Made by a program: the position numbers and the translations under genes
Shown: positions 41,662 to 49,774 of the stretch, piece after piece
How positions within the stretch are numbered: position 1 is the stretch's first letter
How the letters are laid out: each line of letters begins with the position of its first letter
Source: DAOTKC01 sp035449045
Lineage (GTDB): Bacteria; Bacillota; Clostridia; Christensenellales; CAG-917
Direction: 5' to 3'
DNA length: 64,000 bases
NCBI GenBank assembly: GCA_035449045.1
Contig: DAOTKC010000003.1
Location: 27,536-91,535, forward strand
Notes under the pieces: generated by a model
The model's input: only the letters and a program-made list of their open reading frames with translations
Databases searched by the model: none
Told to the model about the DNA's origin: nothing

Positions 41662-42732
41662 TTAATCCTCGTAGCCGTTCAAAAACAGGCTGTCCTCAAG
41701 GCGGTAGTAGTCGCCCTCTTTTACTATTCCGACGCAGTGCTCCTTCATCAGCTCAAATAGCCGCGCGCTGTCAATCAGCATGATGTTTTTGACCTTGGAC
41801 TGGAGCAGCCGCGTTTCCTTGGTGAAGTTGCTGTTGGTGATGAGCACGCCCTTTGTCGCGCCGAAGGCGGTAACGACACCTATTAACTCGCGGATTACCT
41901 TGACCGAAACGTAGGCGCGCGAGTTGAGCTTGGTTTTGGACTGGAAGAAGATTTTATCGATGAAGCCCAAGCCGTCCTCCACCGTTAAAATGCCGTCTAT
42001 TCCTTGGTCCTCGGGGCCTGCCGTCAGCTCCTCGCTCTTGACGGCGGCGCCGTAGCAGGATTTTAAAAGTTTCATCGACATTTGCTCGAAAAACTCTCCG
42101 CCGGCAAGATTTATGCACTCGATTGCGAGCTTTTTCAAGCGGTTGTTGTATTCCTCGGCCTTGAGCTTTTTGGCGCGGAGCTTCTCTAAGTTGTCGTCGC
42201 CCGTCTTTAGGAGCTTTCCCATCGGGGTGGCGGGATATTTATCGGGATCTTTTAAAATATACTTTTTGACCGATTCGTTCTCTAAAAACTCTTCCTCGAT
42301 TTCGGAGAGCACCGATATGCCCTTGTGGGCAATGCTGTTGTCGGCCGATTTTCTCTTGATTATCTGGCCTAAAATGGCTTTCAGTTTATTTTTTTTGCCG
42401 CTCGGGCTGTTGTTCTTAACGTCCTCGGGCGTCAGGTATTTTTTGATGAAATATTCCTGAATTTCCTTTTCGGTGATGGGGATAACGTTCTTTTTCACGA
42501 GGTTGTCCTCGTCCAGCGTCAGAATGTTGGAGTTAATCAGCTCGTTGATGACGACGCCGGTCAGGCTCTTTAGGCGCGACGACAGGCTTTCGCAGCTGTG
42601 GTCGGCAAGCTCCTCGGCGGAATAGCCGAGGTTTTTTATCGTTTCGCTTATCAAAAGCTTGCGCTTTAATTTTGTTCCGTCGGCGAGAATCTTTAAAAGC
42701 TCCTCGCTGATTTTTAATTTTTCAGTCGTCAT
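41662..42732 (-). CDS. Mrr-like PD-(D/E)XK restriction endonuclease
   Basis: 356 residues. The C-terminal part (about 205-330) has the Mrr catalytic order: helix FFEQMSMKLLKSCYG, GPEDQGIDGILT (catalytic Asp about 246), IFFQSKTKL (the QxK version of ExK, about 264) and GATKGVLITNSNFTKE, the strand after the active site. The N-terminal 200 residues are mostly helical, likely winged-helix target recognition. Mrr enzymes cut modified DNA (type IV restriction). No methylase or specificity gene lies nearby, so it is an orphan; housekeeping or repair use is possible. Gap to recN holds an AT-rich repeat. Confidence 0.82.
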   Translation of the reverse strand: MTTEKLKISEELLKILADGTKLKRKLLISETIKNLGYSAEELADHSCESLSSRLKSLTGVVINELINSNILTLDEDNLVKKNVIPITEKEIQEYFIKKYLTPEDVKNNSPSGKKNKLKAILGQIIKRKSADNSIAHKGISVLSEIEEEFLENESVKKYILKDPDKYPATPMGKLLKTGDDNLEKLRAKKLKAEEYNNRLKKLAIECINLAGGEFFEQMSMKLLKSCYGAAVKSEELTAGPEDQGIDGILTVEDGLGFIDKIFFQSKTKLNSRAYVSVKVIRELIGVVTAFGATKGVLITNSNFTKETRLLQSKVKNIMLIDSARLFELMKEHCVGIVKEGDYYRLEDSLFLNGYED

Positions 42733-42795
42733 TATATCTCTTTTATCGTTATTCGATTTTTTTATTTAGATTTAATTTAGGTGGTAATATTTTTA

Positions 42796-42837
42796 ATCCA
42801 CAATTATTCATTATTAATTATTAATTATTAATTATTT
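42796..42837 (-). repeat. AT-rich heptamer repeat, copy 1 (recN end)
   Basis: ATCCACAATTATTCATTATT followed by tandem AATTATT units. It shares the ATCCACAATTATTCATTATTAATTATT core with copies at 47.3 and 48.4 kb and overlaps the recN stop: the last two codons (Asn, Asn) and TAA come from the repeat. Confidence 0.75.
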
Positions 42838-44543
42838 GTTCGGCGCAGCCGCTTATATTCCGCCGCGTGAGCAAGCATGCTTTTTGCGTGCTTTTCGGCA
42901 AACTCGCTGTAATCTCCCCCGCCCGAAAGCCTCGCTATTTCGGCGACCAGCGCCGCTTCGTCCAAGACCTTGAGTTTGGTCAGCGTTTTGCCGTTTTCGA
43001 CAACCTTGGTAATGAGGTAGGACGCGTCCGCCATCGATGCAAGCTGGGGAAGGTGCGTCACCGCGACGACCTGCCGCTCCGCAGAAATGTTGTAGAGTTT
43101 TTGGGCGACGACCTCGGCCATGGCGCCCGAAATTCCCGAGTCAATCTCGTCGAAGACCATCGTCGCTATGTTTTCGAGGGATGCCGTGATGTTTTTCAGT
43201 GCCAACATAAAGCGCGACATCTCGCCGCCCGATATGATTTTGGCAAGCGGTTTCAGCGGCTCGCCGATATTGGGCGAAATTAAAAATTCAACGGAATCAC
43301 AGCCGTCCTCGCGCGCCGATTTAATGACGTCGTCGTCGCTTATTTCGGCAAAGGACACCGAAAACCGAGAGTTTCCCATGCCTAAATCTTTAAGCTCCTT
43401 AGTGACGTCGCCCTCAAAGCTTTGCGCCGCAGCTTTCCGCGCTTTCGTCAGGCGCGACAGCGCGATGACAAGCGCTTCCGACGCCGCTTCCAGCTCTTTT
43501 CCGAGCGCGGCTACTCGCTCCTCGGCGTTTTGAAGAAAATTGAGCTCAACTTCGGCCGAAGCCAAAAAGCGGTTGACCGCTTCGGCTGTGCCGCCGTATT
43601 TTTTCAGTATCGCGCGGATTTTTTGAATCCGCTCTTCAATCGCGGCTTCTTTGCGTTCGTCATATTCCAGATTTCCCGCAATATCTTTAAGAGATTTCGA
43701 TATATCCTTAAGTTCTATTTTGGCACCTTCGAGCCTCTCTGCCAACGCCGCAATTTCTTCGTCGAAAGCCGAAACCCTTAAAAGAGAGTTTAGCGCTTGT
43801 CCGAGGGATGCCAGCGCCGAATAGGAGGAGGCGCCGTTTAACGCGTCATACGCCGTGCCTAAGCCTTCGCCGATGACGCCTAAATTTTGGAGGCGTTTCC
43901 GTTCGGCAAGAAGGGCGTCAAGCTCGCCTTCTTTGACGGAAGCGGACTTTATCTCTTCAATTTGATAGGTTAAAACGTCGATTTTGCGCTCACGCTCGCT
44001 AGAGTCGCCGATTGAAGCTATCTCGGACTCAAGCTTTTTATAGTGCGAATACGCTCGAGCGGCCGCCTTTTTTAATGGGGATATAGCGTCGCGGCCGTAG
44101 GCGTCTAAAAGCTCAAGGTGAAAGTCGGGGTTCAACAAAAACTGGTGCTCGTGCTGGCCGTGGATGTCGGCCAAAAGCGCCGTCAAACCCTTTAGCGTCG
44201 ACAGGCTGACCTGCCGATTGTTTATGCGGCACTCGTTTTTCCCCTCCGCCGTCATGACGCGCCTAAGAATGAGGACGTCGTCGTCCGAAATACCGATATC
44301 ATTTAAATATCCCGCTACGGCGGGCGTTATAAAATCAACAAAAACCGCCTCGACCGAAGCGCTCTTCTCGCTGTGGCGGATTAATGTGCGGTCGGCGCGT
44401 TCGCCCAAAACGAAATTGAGGCTGTCGATGATTATCGACTTGCCCGCGCCCGTTTCACCGCTCAGAATATTGAGGCCGGAAAACAGCTCGAGCCCGATAT
44501 CGTCAATCAGCGCGATATTTTTTATGGTGAGGGTTTTTAACAT
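42828..44543 (-). CDS. recN: DNA repair protein RecN
   Basis: SMC-like ATPase recruited to double-strand breaks. 571 residues: Walker A LSGETGAGKSIIIDSL, a coiled-coil middle (about 160-360), the ABC signature ISGGEMSRFMLALK, and Walker B TMVFDEIDSGISG. It is third in nadK-argR-recN, a conserved clostridial order, 37 bp after argR. The C-terminus RRTNN ends inside an AT-rich repeat, so the natural stop may have been replaced by repeat sequence. Confidence 0.96.
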   Translation of the reverse strand: MLKTLTIKNIALIDDIGLELFSGLNILSGETGAGKSIIIDSLNFVLGERADRTLIRHSEKSASVEAVFVDFITPAVAGYLNDIGISDDDVLILRRVMTAEGKNECRINNRQVSLSTLKGLTALLADIHGQHEHQFLLNPDFHLELLDAYGRDAISPLKKAAARAYSHYKKLESEIASIGDSSERERKIDVLTYQIEEIKSASVKEGELDALLAERKRLQNLGVIGEGLGTAYDALNGASSYSALASLGQALNSLLRVSAFDEEIAALAERLEGAKIELKDISKSLKDIAGNLEYDERKEAAIEERIQKIRAILKKYGGTAEAVNRFLASAEVELNFLQNAEERVAALGKELEAASEALVIALSRLTKARKAAAQSFEGDVTKELKDLGMGNSRFSVSFAEISDDDVIKSAREDGCDSVEFLISPNIGEPLKPLAKIISGGEMSRFMLALKNITASLENIATMVFDEIDSGISGAMAEVVAQKLYNISAERQVVAVTHLPQLASMADASYLITKVVENGKTLTKLKVLDEAALVAEIARLSGGGDYSEFAEKHAKSMLAHAAEYKRLRRTNN

Positions 44544-44580
44544 ATAACCAAGGCGGATTGCTCCGCTTTAAGCAAGAGGC

Positions 44581-45033
44581 TTAGTTCATAAACTCGGTCA
44601 GCATCTGCATGACGTGCGGCACCGAGGCCTTGGACGTCACCACGGCGATGATGGTATCGTCGCCCGCTACCACTCCCAAAACGTCGTTGACATTCATCTT
44701 GTCGATGAGGGCGGCAGCCGAGTTGGCGCTGCCGGGAAGCGTCTTTAAAACGACGATATTCTCGGAGGACGATATGGACAACACCGAGCTTTTGAACAGC
44801 GTGAACAGCTTTTGCTCGCTCTTGTCGCCCTGCGGCGCGTGGTAGATATACTTATAGCGCTTGTTGTCGCCCAAAACCTTGACGAGCCCGAGCTCTTTAA
44901 TGTCGCGCGACACCGTCGCTTGCGTCGCCTTAACCCCCTCGGCGTTGAGCATTCTGACCAGCGTCTCCTGCTTGTCGATATCGTGCTTTGAAATTAACTC
45001 CAAAATGCGGATTTGTCTGTCGTTTCTCGACAT
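44581..45033 (-). CDS. argR: Arginine repressor ArgR
   Basis: Arginine-dependent transcription regulator. 150 residues: winged helix-turn-helix N-terminus (RQIRILELISKHDIDKQETLVRML, GVKATQATVSRDIKELGLVK) and the hexamerisation/arginine-binding domain with GVVAGDDTIIAVV. 3 bp after nadK. No arginine-biosynthesis genes occur in the window. Confidence 0.96.
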   Translation of the reverse strand: MSRNDRQIRILELISKHDIDKQETLVRMLNAEGVKATQATVSRDIKELGLVKVLGDNKRYKYIYHAPQGDKSEQKLFTLFKSSVLSISSSENIVVLKTLPGSANSAAALIDKMNVNDVLGVVAGDDTIIAVVTSKASVPHVMQMLTEFMN

Positions 45034-45036
45034 AAT

Positions 45037-45849
45037 TTACTCCTTGGCGGCCGACCAGCCGCGCAGTTTGTTGATTATTCTGTCATAAAAGTTTTCGTCT
45101 TTGAATCTAATGAACTTTTGTTTGAGTTCGGAAACCTTGATTTCGACGCTTTCCGAAGAGAGCTCGGCAACCAACCTGCCGTCGACGGCCGCCTGCATTT
45201 TTATGGGCGGGTTTTTGGCGCGGACGGTGATTTTGTGATGTCCCGACAAGACGATGGGCCGGCTGTAAAGAGTGTGGGGGCAGATGGGGCTTATGACGAC
45301 GCCGAAGACGTCGGAGCCCACGACAGGCCCGCCCGCCGAAAGCGAATAGGCGGTTGAGCCCGTCGGTGTCGAAACTATTATGCCGTCGGAAACAAAGCCG
45401 TCCAAAAGCATGCCGTCGATGTAGACCTCGGTGACGACCGGCCGCGTGTTGGCGCCCTTGGACAGCACGAAGTCGTTTAGTGCGATATGCTTAATTCCCA
45501 GCACGTCGGCCTCAAGCAGCAACTTTTCCTCAATAAAATAGTCGCCTTCAAGATATTTATTGAAGCATTCAATGGCCTCGCCCGGCTCGGCGGAGGCCAG
45601 AAAGCCGATCTTGCCTATGTTGACGCCGAGAATGGGCACAGCCGAAGTCGACGTTGCCTCGACAACCTGAAGTATGGTGCCGTCGCCGCCGAAAGCCACC
45701 GCCAAATCCAAGCCAGCCGCGCTTTCGCGACGGTCGGGTTCGATCATTCTAATTTCCGCCCCGAGTCCCCTCAGATAATCGGTGAAAGCGGTGATCGCCA
45801 TATTGCCGCGGTCGCGGCTTTCATAATAAAAAATACCGACTTTTTTCAT
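45037..45849 (-). CDS. nadK: NAD kinase
   Basis: Phosphorylates NAD to NADP. 270 residues: GGDGTILQVV (nucleotide motif), LLEADVLGIKHIALNDFVLSKG (the NE/D motif with variant LND), and PTGSTAYSLSAGGPVV. Start at 45849 with GGTGG upstream; the longer frame would include the promoter. First gene of nadK-argR-recN. Confidence 0.96.
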   Translation of the reverse strand: MKKVGIFYYESRDRGNMAITAFTDYLRGLGAEIRMIEPDRRESAAGLDLAVAFGGDGTILQVVEATSTSAVPILGVNIGKIGFLASAEPGEAIECFNKYLEGDYFIEEKLLLEADVLGIKHIALNDFVLSKGANTRPVVTEVYIDGMLLDGFVSDGIIVSTPTGSTAYSLSAGGPVVGSDVFGVVISPICPHTLYSRPIVLSGHHKITVRAKNPPIKMQAAVDGRLVAELSSESVEIKVSELKQKFIRFKDENFYDRIINKLRGWSAAKE

Positions 45850-45865
45850 TTGTCCACCACTCCGC

Positions 45866-45894
45866 ATTATATATCGGACTGAAAAAAAATGCAA
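45866..45894 (-). promoter_or_regulatory. Promoter of nadK-argR-recN
   Basis: TTGCAT (-35), 17 bp, perfect TATAAT (-10). Confidence 0.7.
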
Positions 45895-46156
45895 ACATTT
45901 TTGCCATTATTTACGCATACTTTGTGCATATTGAATGAATATTTTGAATTTTCTTAGCTTCTCTAATCCTTTGACACCGCTTTACAACACGTTCTATTTA
46001 GCTTGTTTTAACTAAAATTGTCCTAACTTTATAAAATTAATAAATTATCGCTTGCGCCTTTTCGTCGAACCTTAAGCAAATGCGAGATTTTGCTTCCGCT
46101 TTTTTACAGTAATATTTCGGGCGGATAATAAGACACTAGAAAAAGCGAGGCAGTCT
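45895..46156. other. Divergent intergenic region nadK / spoIVB
   Basis: 262 bp, AT-rich. A ribosome site (GCGAGG) precedes spoIVB. I could not place a convincing sigma-G-type promoter for spoIVB by eye, although several AT-rich candidates exist. No ORF or hairpin of note. Confidence 0.5.
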
Positions 46157-47293
46157 ATGAGAAAACTTTTTTTATTTTTTGCGGCCATACTCAGTTTAGC
46201 TTCAATCTTCGCGGCGGTCACTTCTTCCGCCGCCATATTTTCTTTTTCATCGGCGGAGGGGGCGGCCGAGATTTTAGGCCTCAAAATTGACGAAGGGTTA
46301 ATTACTAAAATTAAAGAACATTTCGACAAGGAGCCTGCGGCCTCGGGCGGCGAGGAGGTCTATTTGGGCGGCGTTCCCGTTGGCGTCGAGCTGTTCGGCG
46401 ACGGCGTCAAAATCATTAAAATTTTGGACGTCATAACCAGCAAGGGCGCGATATCGCCGCTCGCGGGAAAAAACATCGAGGCGGGCGACGTCATCACCCA
46501 TATCAACGGCCACATCGTCCGCTCGGTGGGCGAAGTCAAGGAGCGGTTGCTGGGCTCGGCCGGTCAGGTTACTTTGAGCGTCAAGCGCGGCGATACCTCC
46601 TTCACCGTTTCGGTCACGCCCGCGATTGATGCCGCGACAGGCCTTAGGAAGCTCGGCATCGAGCTTGAAAACAACACCAGCGGCATAGGCACTCTCACTT
46701 TCATAAGAAAAAACGGCCGCTTCGGCGCGCTGGGGCATAAGATTGCCGCCGAAGGCAAGCCCGCGCGCGGGCACGGCAATATTTATTTCGCGCGCATAAA
46801 TTCCATCAGGCGCGGCGAAAAGGGCTGCGCGGGCGCGCTTCTCGGCAACTATCCCGTCAAGCGCAAAATCGGTGCGATTGACAAAAACGGGCCCTTCGGC
46901 ATCTACGGCGATTGGAACAATCCCCCGCTCAAAACCACGGTATCGGTGGGCAGCCGCGACAAAGTGACGACGGGCGCCGCCCAAATCTATACCACAGTCA
47001 AGGGCGGGCGTCCCGAGCTTTACGACATAGAAATTATCAAAGCGTCGGAGCAAAGCGCGCCCGAAGAAAAGGGGTTGATGATAGTCATCACCGATAAACG
47101 GCTGATTGAGGCGACGGGCGGCATCGTGCAGGGAATGAGCGGAAGCCCCATTCTTCAAAACGGGCTTTTGGTGGGCGCGGTCACGCACGTGCTGACGGGC
47201 GAGCCGACCAAAGGCTACGGCGTCTATATCGACTGGATGTTGCTTGAAAGCACGGCGGCCTACGGCAACGGCGAGATTGAGATTGCAGCGTAG
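46157..47293 (+). CDS. spoIVB: SpoIVB-type sporulation serine protease
   Basis: Secreted PDZ protease of family S55 that signals from forespore to mother cell to activate pro-sigma-K processing. 378 residues: an N-terminal membrane/signal segment, a PDZ domain (about 70-165, VYLGGVPVGVEL, GDVITHINGHIV), the catalytic His region SGIGTLTFIRKNGRFGALGHKI and the catalytic Ser in VQGMSGSPILQNG, followed by GAVTHVLTGEPTKGYGVYI. Canonical members read ALGHGI; here ALGHKI. It lies beside recN, as in B. subtilis, but spo0A does not follow. Its stop codon is embedded in a 15-bp perfect hairpin. Confidence 0.93.
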   Translation: MRKLFLFFAAILSLASIFAAVTSSAAIFSFSSAEGAAEILGLKIDEGLITKIKEHFDKEPAASGGEEVYLGGVPVGVELFGDGVKIIKILDVITSKGAISPLAGKNIEAGDVITHINGHIVRSVGEVKERLLGSAGQVTLSVKRGDTSFTVSVTPAIDAATGLRKLGIELENNTSGIGTLTFIRKNGRFGALGHKIAAEGKPARGHGNIYFARINSIRRGEKGCAGALLGNYPVKRKIGAIDKNGPFGIYGDWNNPPLKTTVSVGSRDKVTTGAAQIYTTVKGGRPELYDIEIIKASEQSAPEEKGLMIVITDKRLIEATGGIVQGMSGSPILQNGLLVGAVTHVLTGEPTKGYGVYIDWMLLESTAAYGNGEIEIAA

Positions 47294-47319
47294 CGGCGAA
47301 GTGGCTTCGCCGCTACGCT
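47287..47319. repeat. 15-bp perfect inverted repeat over the spoIVB stop
   Basis: AGCGTAGCGGCGAAG / CTTCGCCGCTACGCT with a TGG loop. The TAG stop of spoIVB is in the left arm. No U-run follows; AT-rich repeats begin at once. Confidence 0.8.
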
Positions 47320-47406
47320 GAATTAATAATTAATAATTAATAATTAATAATTAATAATTGTGGATTAGCGGCTTTGCCTAATTAATAATGAATAATGAAT
47401 AATTGC
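47320..47406. repeat. AT-rich heptamer repeat, copy 2 (two blocks)
   Basis: Block one is GAATTAA followed by tandem TAATTAA heptamers ending AATTGTGGAT (47320-47364); block two reads TAATTAATAATGAATAATG and so on to AATTGCGG (47379-47406). The inverse of the core found at 42.8 and 48.4 kb. Confidence 0.75.
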
Positions 47407-47459
47407 GGTAATGTTGAAAGTGATTTTTGAAGAAAAACAAATAGGCGCGAGGCGGCGAT

Positions 47460-48260
47460 ATGGCGATTAAAAGCTCTATAAGCTTCGGGTTGGTTTATAT
47501 TCCCGTCGAGCTTCAAAACACCATCAAAAACAACGATATCGGCTTCAACATGATTGACAAAAAGACGATGTCGCGCATTAAGTATAAAAAAACCTGCGTC
47601 GACTGCGAAGGCCGCGAGGTTAAGCAGGAGGATATCGTCAAAGGGTTTGAATACGAGCGCGGCAAATACGTGATTTTAGAGGAAGAAGAGCTGGAAAAAA
47701 TCAAGACGCAAAAGCAAAAGAGCATAGTCATCGAGCGTTTCGTCGATTTGGATGAGATTGACGCTCTCTATTTCGACAAGACTTACTATCTCGCGCCGAC
47801 GGGAGCCGAAAAAGCGTTCACGCTGCTTTTAAAGGCGATGAACGACGAGAAGAAAGCGGGGATAGCCAAAACGGTGCTGGGCGCCAAGGAAACCTTGATA
47901 GTTATTAGGGCGCGCGGCGGCGAAATGCTTTTGAGCACTCTCTACTTTAAAGAAGAGGTGCGCCCCAACCCCGCCAAAAACATAGGCGGCGACGTCAGCG
48001 ACAAGGAGCTTAGCGTAGCCAAAACCATAATCAAAACGATGGCGGGCAAGTTCGACCCCGAGGAATACCGCGACGAATACCGCGAAAAACTTGTCGCCGC
48101 CATCGAGAAAAAAATCAGCGGCAAAGAAATCGAGACGCCCAAGGAGCGGCCGCAATACCGCGTCGCCAACCGTATGGACGCCTTGGAGTCGACCTTGAAA
48201 GGGCTGGGCAAACCGACTCCCCCGCCCAAGAAAACCTCCCGCCCCCGCGCCACAAATTAA
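47460..48260 (+). CDS. ku: Bacterial Ku, end-joining protein
   Basis: Binds double-strand DNA ends for non-homologous end joining. 266 residues: SISFGLVYIPVELQNTIKNND at the start, the CxxC pair in KTCVDCEGREV, GFEYERGKYVILEEEELEKI, and TYYLAPTGAEKAF. A basic C-terminal tail (KPTPPPKKTSRPRATN) resembles the LigD-recruiting extension of other Ku proteins. No ligD gene is in the window. GAGG lies 7 bases before the ATG. In spore formers Ku/LigD protects germinating spores, consistent with nearby spoIVB. Confidence 0.95.
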   Translation: MAIKSSISFGLVYIPVELQNTIKNNDIGFNMIDKKTMSRIKYKKTCVDCEGREVKQEDIVKGFEYERGKYVILEEEELEKIKTQKQKSIVIERFVDLDEIDALYFDKTYYLAPTGAEKAFTLLLKAMNDEKKAGIAKTVLGAKETLIVIRARGGEMLLSTLYFKEEVRPNPAKNIGGDVSDKELSVAKTIIKTMAGKFDPEEYRDEYREKLVAAIEKKISGKEIETPKERPQYRVANRMDALESTLKGLGKPTPPPKKTSRPRATN

Positions 48261-48284
48261 AACAGCCGCTCTCGCGGCTGTTTT
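48259..48284. terminator. Terminator after ku
   Basis: Perfect 11-bp stem AAAACAGCCGC / GCGGCTGTTTT with a TCTC loop, just past the ku stop. Confidence 0.8.
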
Positions 48285-48358
48285 CAATCCACATTATTCG
48301 ATTTAGTTTTTCGTTATTCGTTCGGCGCGCTAGCGCCGGTGTTCGGCGAAGCCGCCCA

Positions 48359-48397
48359 ATCCACAATTATTCATTATTAATTATTCATTATTAATTT
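48359..48397 (-). repeat. AT-rich heptamer repeat, copy 3 (hisS end)
   Basis: ATCCACAATTATTCATTATT, then AATTATTCATTATTAATTTT. Same core as copy 1. It covers the end of hisS: codons for Asn-Asn-Glu and the TAA stop lie in it. Confidence 0.75.
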
Positions 48398-49652
48398 TCC
48401 GTTTAAAGAAGTATTTCACCGCTTCGTCCAGCTTTATTTTCTCCACGCTTCCGTCGCCCAAAAACTTGACCTCGGCGGCGTTATTCTTAATTTCATCTTC
48501 GCCTATGACGAGGACGGCAGCGGCGCCGTTTTTATCGGCGTATTTCATTTGCGCCTTTAAGCTTCTTGCCATGAGGTCGGTTGCGGCGGCGACGCCGTGC
48601 AGCCTCAGCTCATAGACAAGCCTCGCGGCGTAAGGGTATTGCTCCGCCCCGGCCGGCGCGACATAGACGTCTGCTCCGGTGTCGGAAAATCCTTTAAGGC
48701 GGCCGCAGTTTTCAAGCGTCAAAAGCAACCGCTCGATACCCAGCCCGAAGCCGACGGCCGCGGTGGGCTTTCCGCCCAGCGATTCGACAAGCCCGTTATA
48801 GCGGCCGCCGCCGCAGACGGTGCCCTGCGCGCCGATGTCGCTACTGACGAACTCGAAGACGGTATTCGTGTAATAATCGAGCCCGCGGACGATTCTCGGA
48901 TTGACCTCGAAAGCGATGCTTAAATCTTTAAGCGCCGCCTTGACTCCCTCGAAGTGGGTTTTGCAGTCGCCGCATAAGTAGTCGGTGATTTTGGGCGCGT
49001 TTTCGCCGATTTTTTTGCAAGCGTCCTCCTTGCAGTCTAAAATTCTTAGCGGGTTTTTTAAGTATCTGTCGCGGCAAGTGGGGCAAAGCGCGGCAAGGCG
49101 CGGCTCGAAGTAGGCGACAAGGGCGCGGTTGTAGTCGGCGCGGCAATCCTTGCAGCCCATGCTGTTGATATAGAGCGTCAGCTTGTCAAGTCCCAAACGG
49201 TCGAACAGCGTCTTGGCAAGGCTTATTACCTCGGCGTCCGCCAATGGCTCAATGGAGCCGAACAGCTCGACGCCGAACTGGTGGTGCTGGCGAAGCCGTC
49301 CCGACTGCGGCCGCTCATAGCGGAAAATCGGCGAGATGTAAAACGCCTTAAAAGGTTGAGGCAGCGCAAAGAGCGAGTTTTCGATAAAGCTTCTGACGAC
49401 GCCCGCCGTGCCCTCGGGCTTGAGCGTGATACTGCGCCCGCCCTTGTCCTCGAAGGTATACATTTCCTTGTTGACGATGTCGGTCGTCTCGCCCACGCCG
49501 CGCAAAAACAGCTCGGTGTGCTCGAAGACGGGCGTTCTTATTTCCTTAAAACCGAAAAGCCGCGCCGTTTCTCTTGCTTGACTCTCGATATATTGCGTCT
49601 TATACGCCTCGCTCGGCAATAAATCCTTAGTCCCCTTGGGAATATTAATCAT
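48381..49652 (-). CDS. hisS: Histidyl-tRNA synthetase
   Basis: Charges tRNA-His. 423 residues: class II motif 2 YISPIFRYERPQSGRLRQHHQFGVE, the histidine A motif IVRGLDYYTNTVFEF, motif 3 AVGFGLGIERLLL, and the C-terminal anticodon-binding domain. The insertion carries CxxC pairs (MGCKDC, CPTC, CGDC), a zinc-like pattern common in clostridial HisRS. The start ATG follows AGGATTTGTT. The C-terminal residues INNE are encoded by an AT-rich repeat. No aspS follows, in contrast to many Firmicutes. Confidence 0.97.
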   Translation of the reverse strand: MINIPKGTKDLLPSEAYKTQYIESQARETARLFGFKEIRTPVFEHTELFLRGVGETTDIVNKEMYTFEDKGGRSITLKPEGTAGVVRSFIENSLFALPQPFKAFYISPIFRYERPQSGRLRQHHQFGVELFGSIEPLADAEVISLAKTLFDRLGLDKLTLYINSMGCKDCRADYNRALVAYFEPRLAALCPTCRDRYLKNPLRILDCKEDACKKIGENAPKITDYLCGDCKTHFEGVKAALKDLSIAFEVNPRIVRGLDYYTNTVFEFVSSDIGAQGTVCGGGRYNGLVESLGGKPTAAVGFGLGIERLLLTLENCGRLKGFSDTGADVYVAPAGAEQYPYAARLVYELRLHGVAAATDLMARSLKAQMKYADKNGAAAVLVIGEDEIKNNAAEVKFLGDGSVEKIKLDEAVKYFFKRKINNE

Positions 49653-49774
49653 AACAAATCCTATATTTTTTATTATTTGACTCTGTCCGCTTTTTTGAGC
49701 CGCCCAAACGCTTTGTTTTTGTGACTATCCAATCACACGACGTAAATGGCGAAAGCCCGCCCAAAGTTTATTCA

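Noticed and set aside
42796..48397. Arginine-repressor boxes in the AT-rich repeats near argR
   Set aside because: TGAAT/ATTCA half-sites occur, but mostly as direct repeats inside a tandem array located at gene 3' ends, not in promoters.
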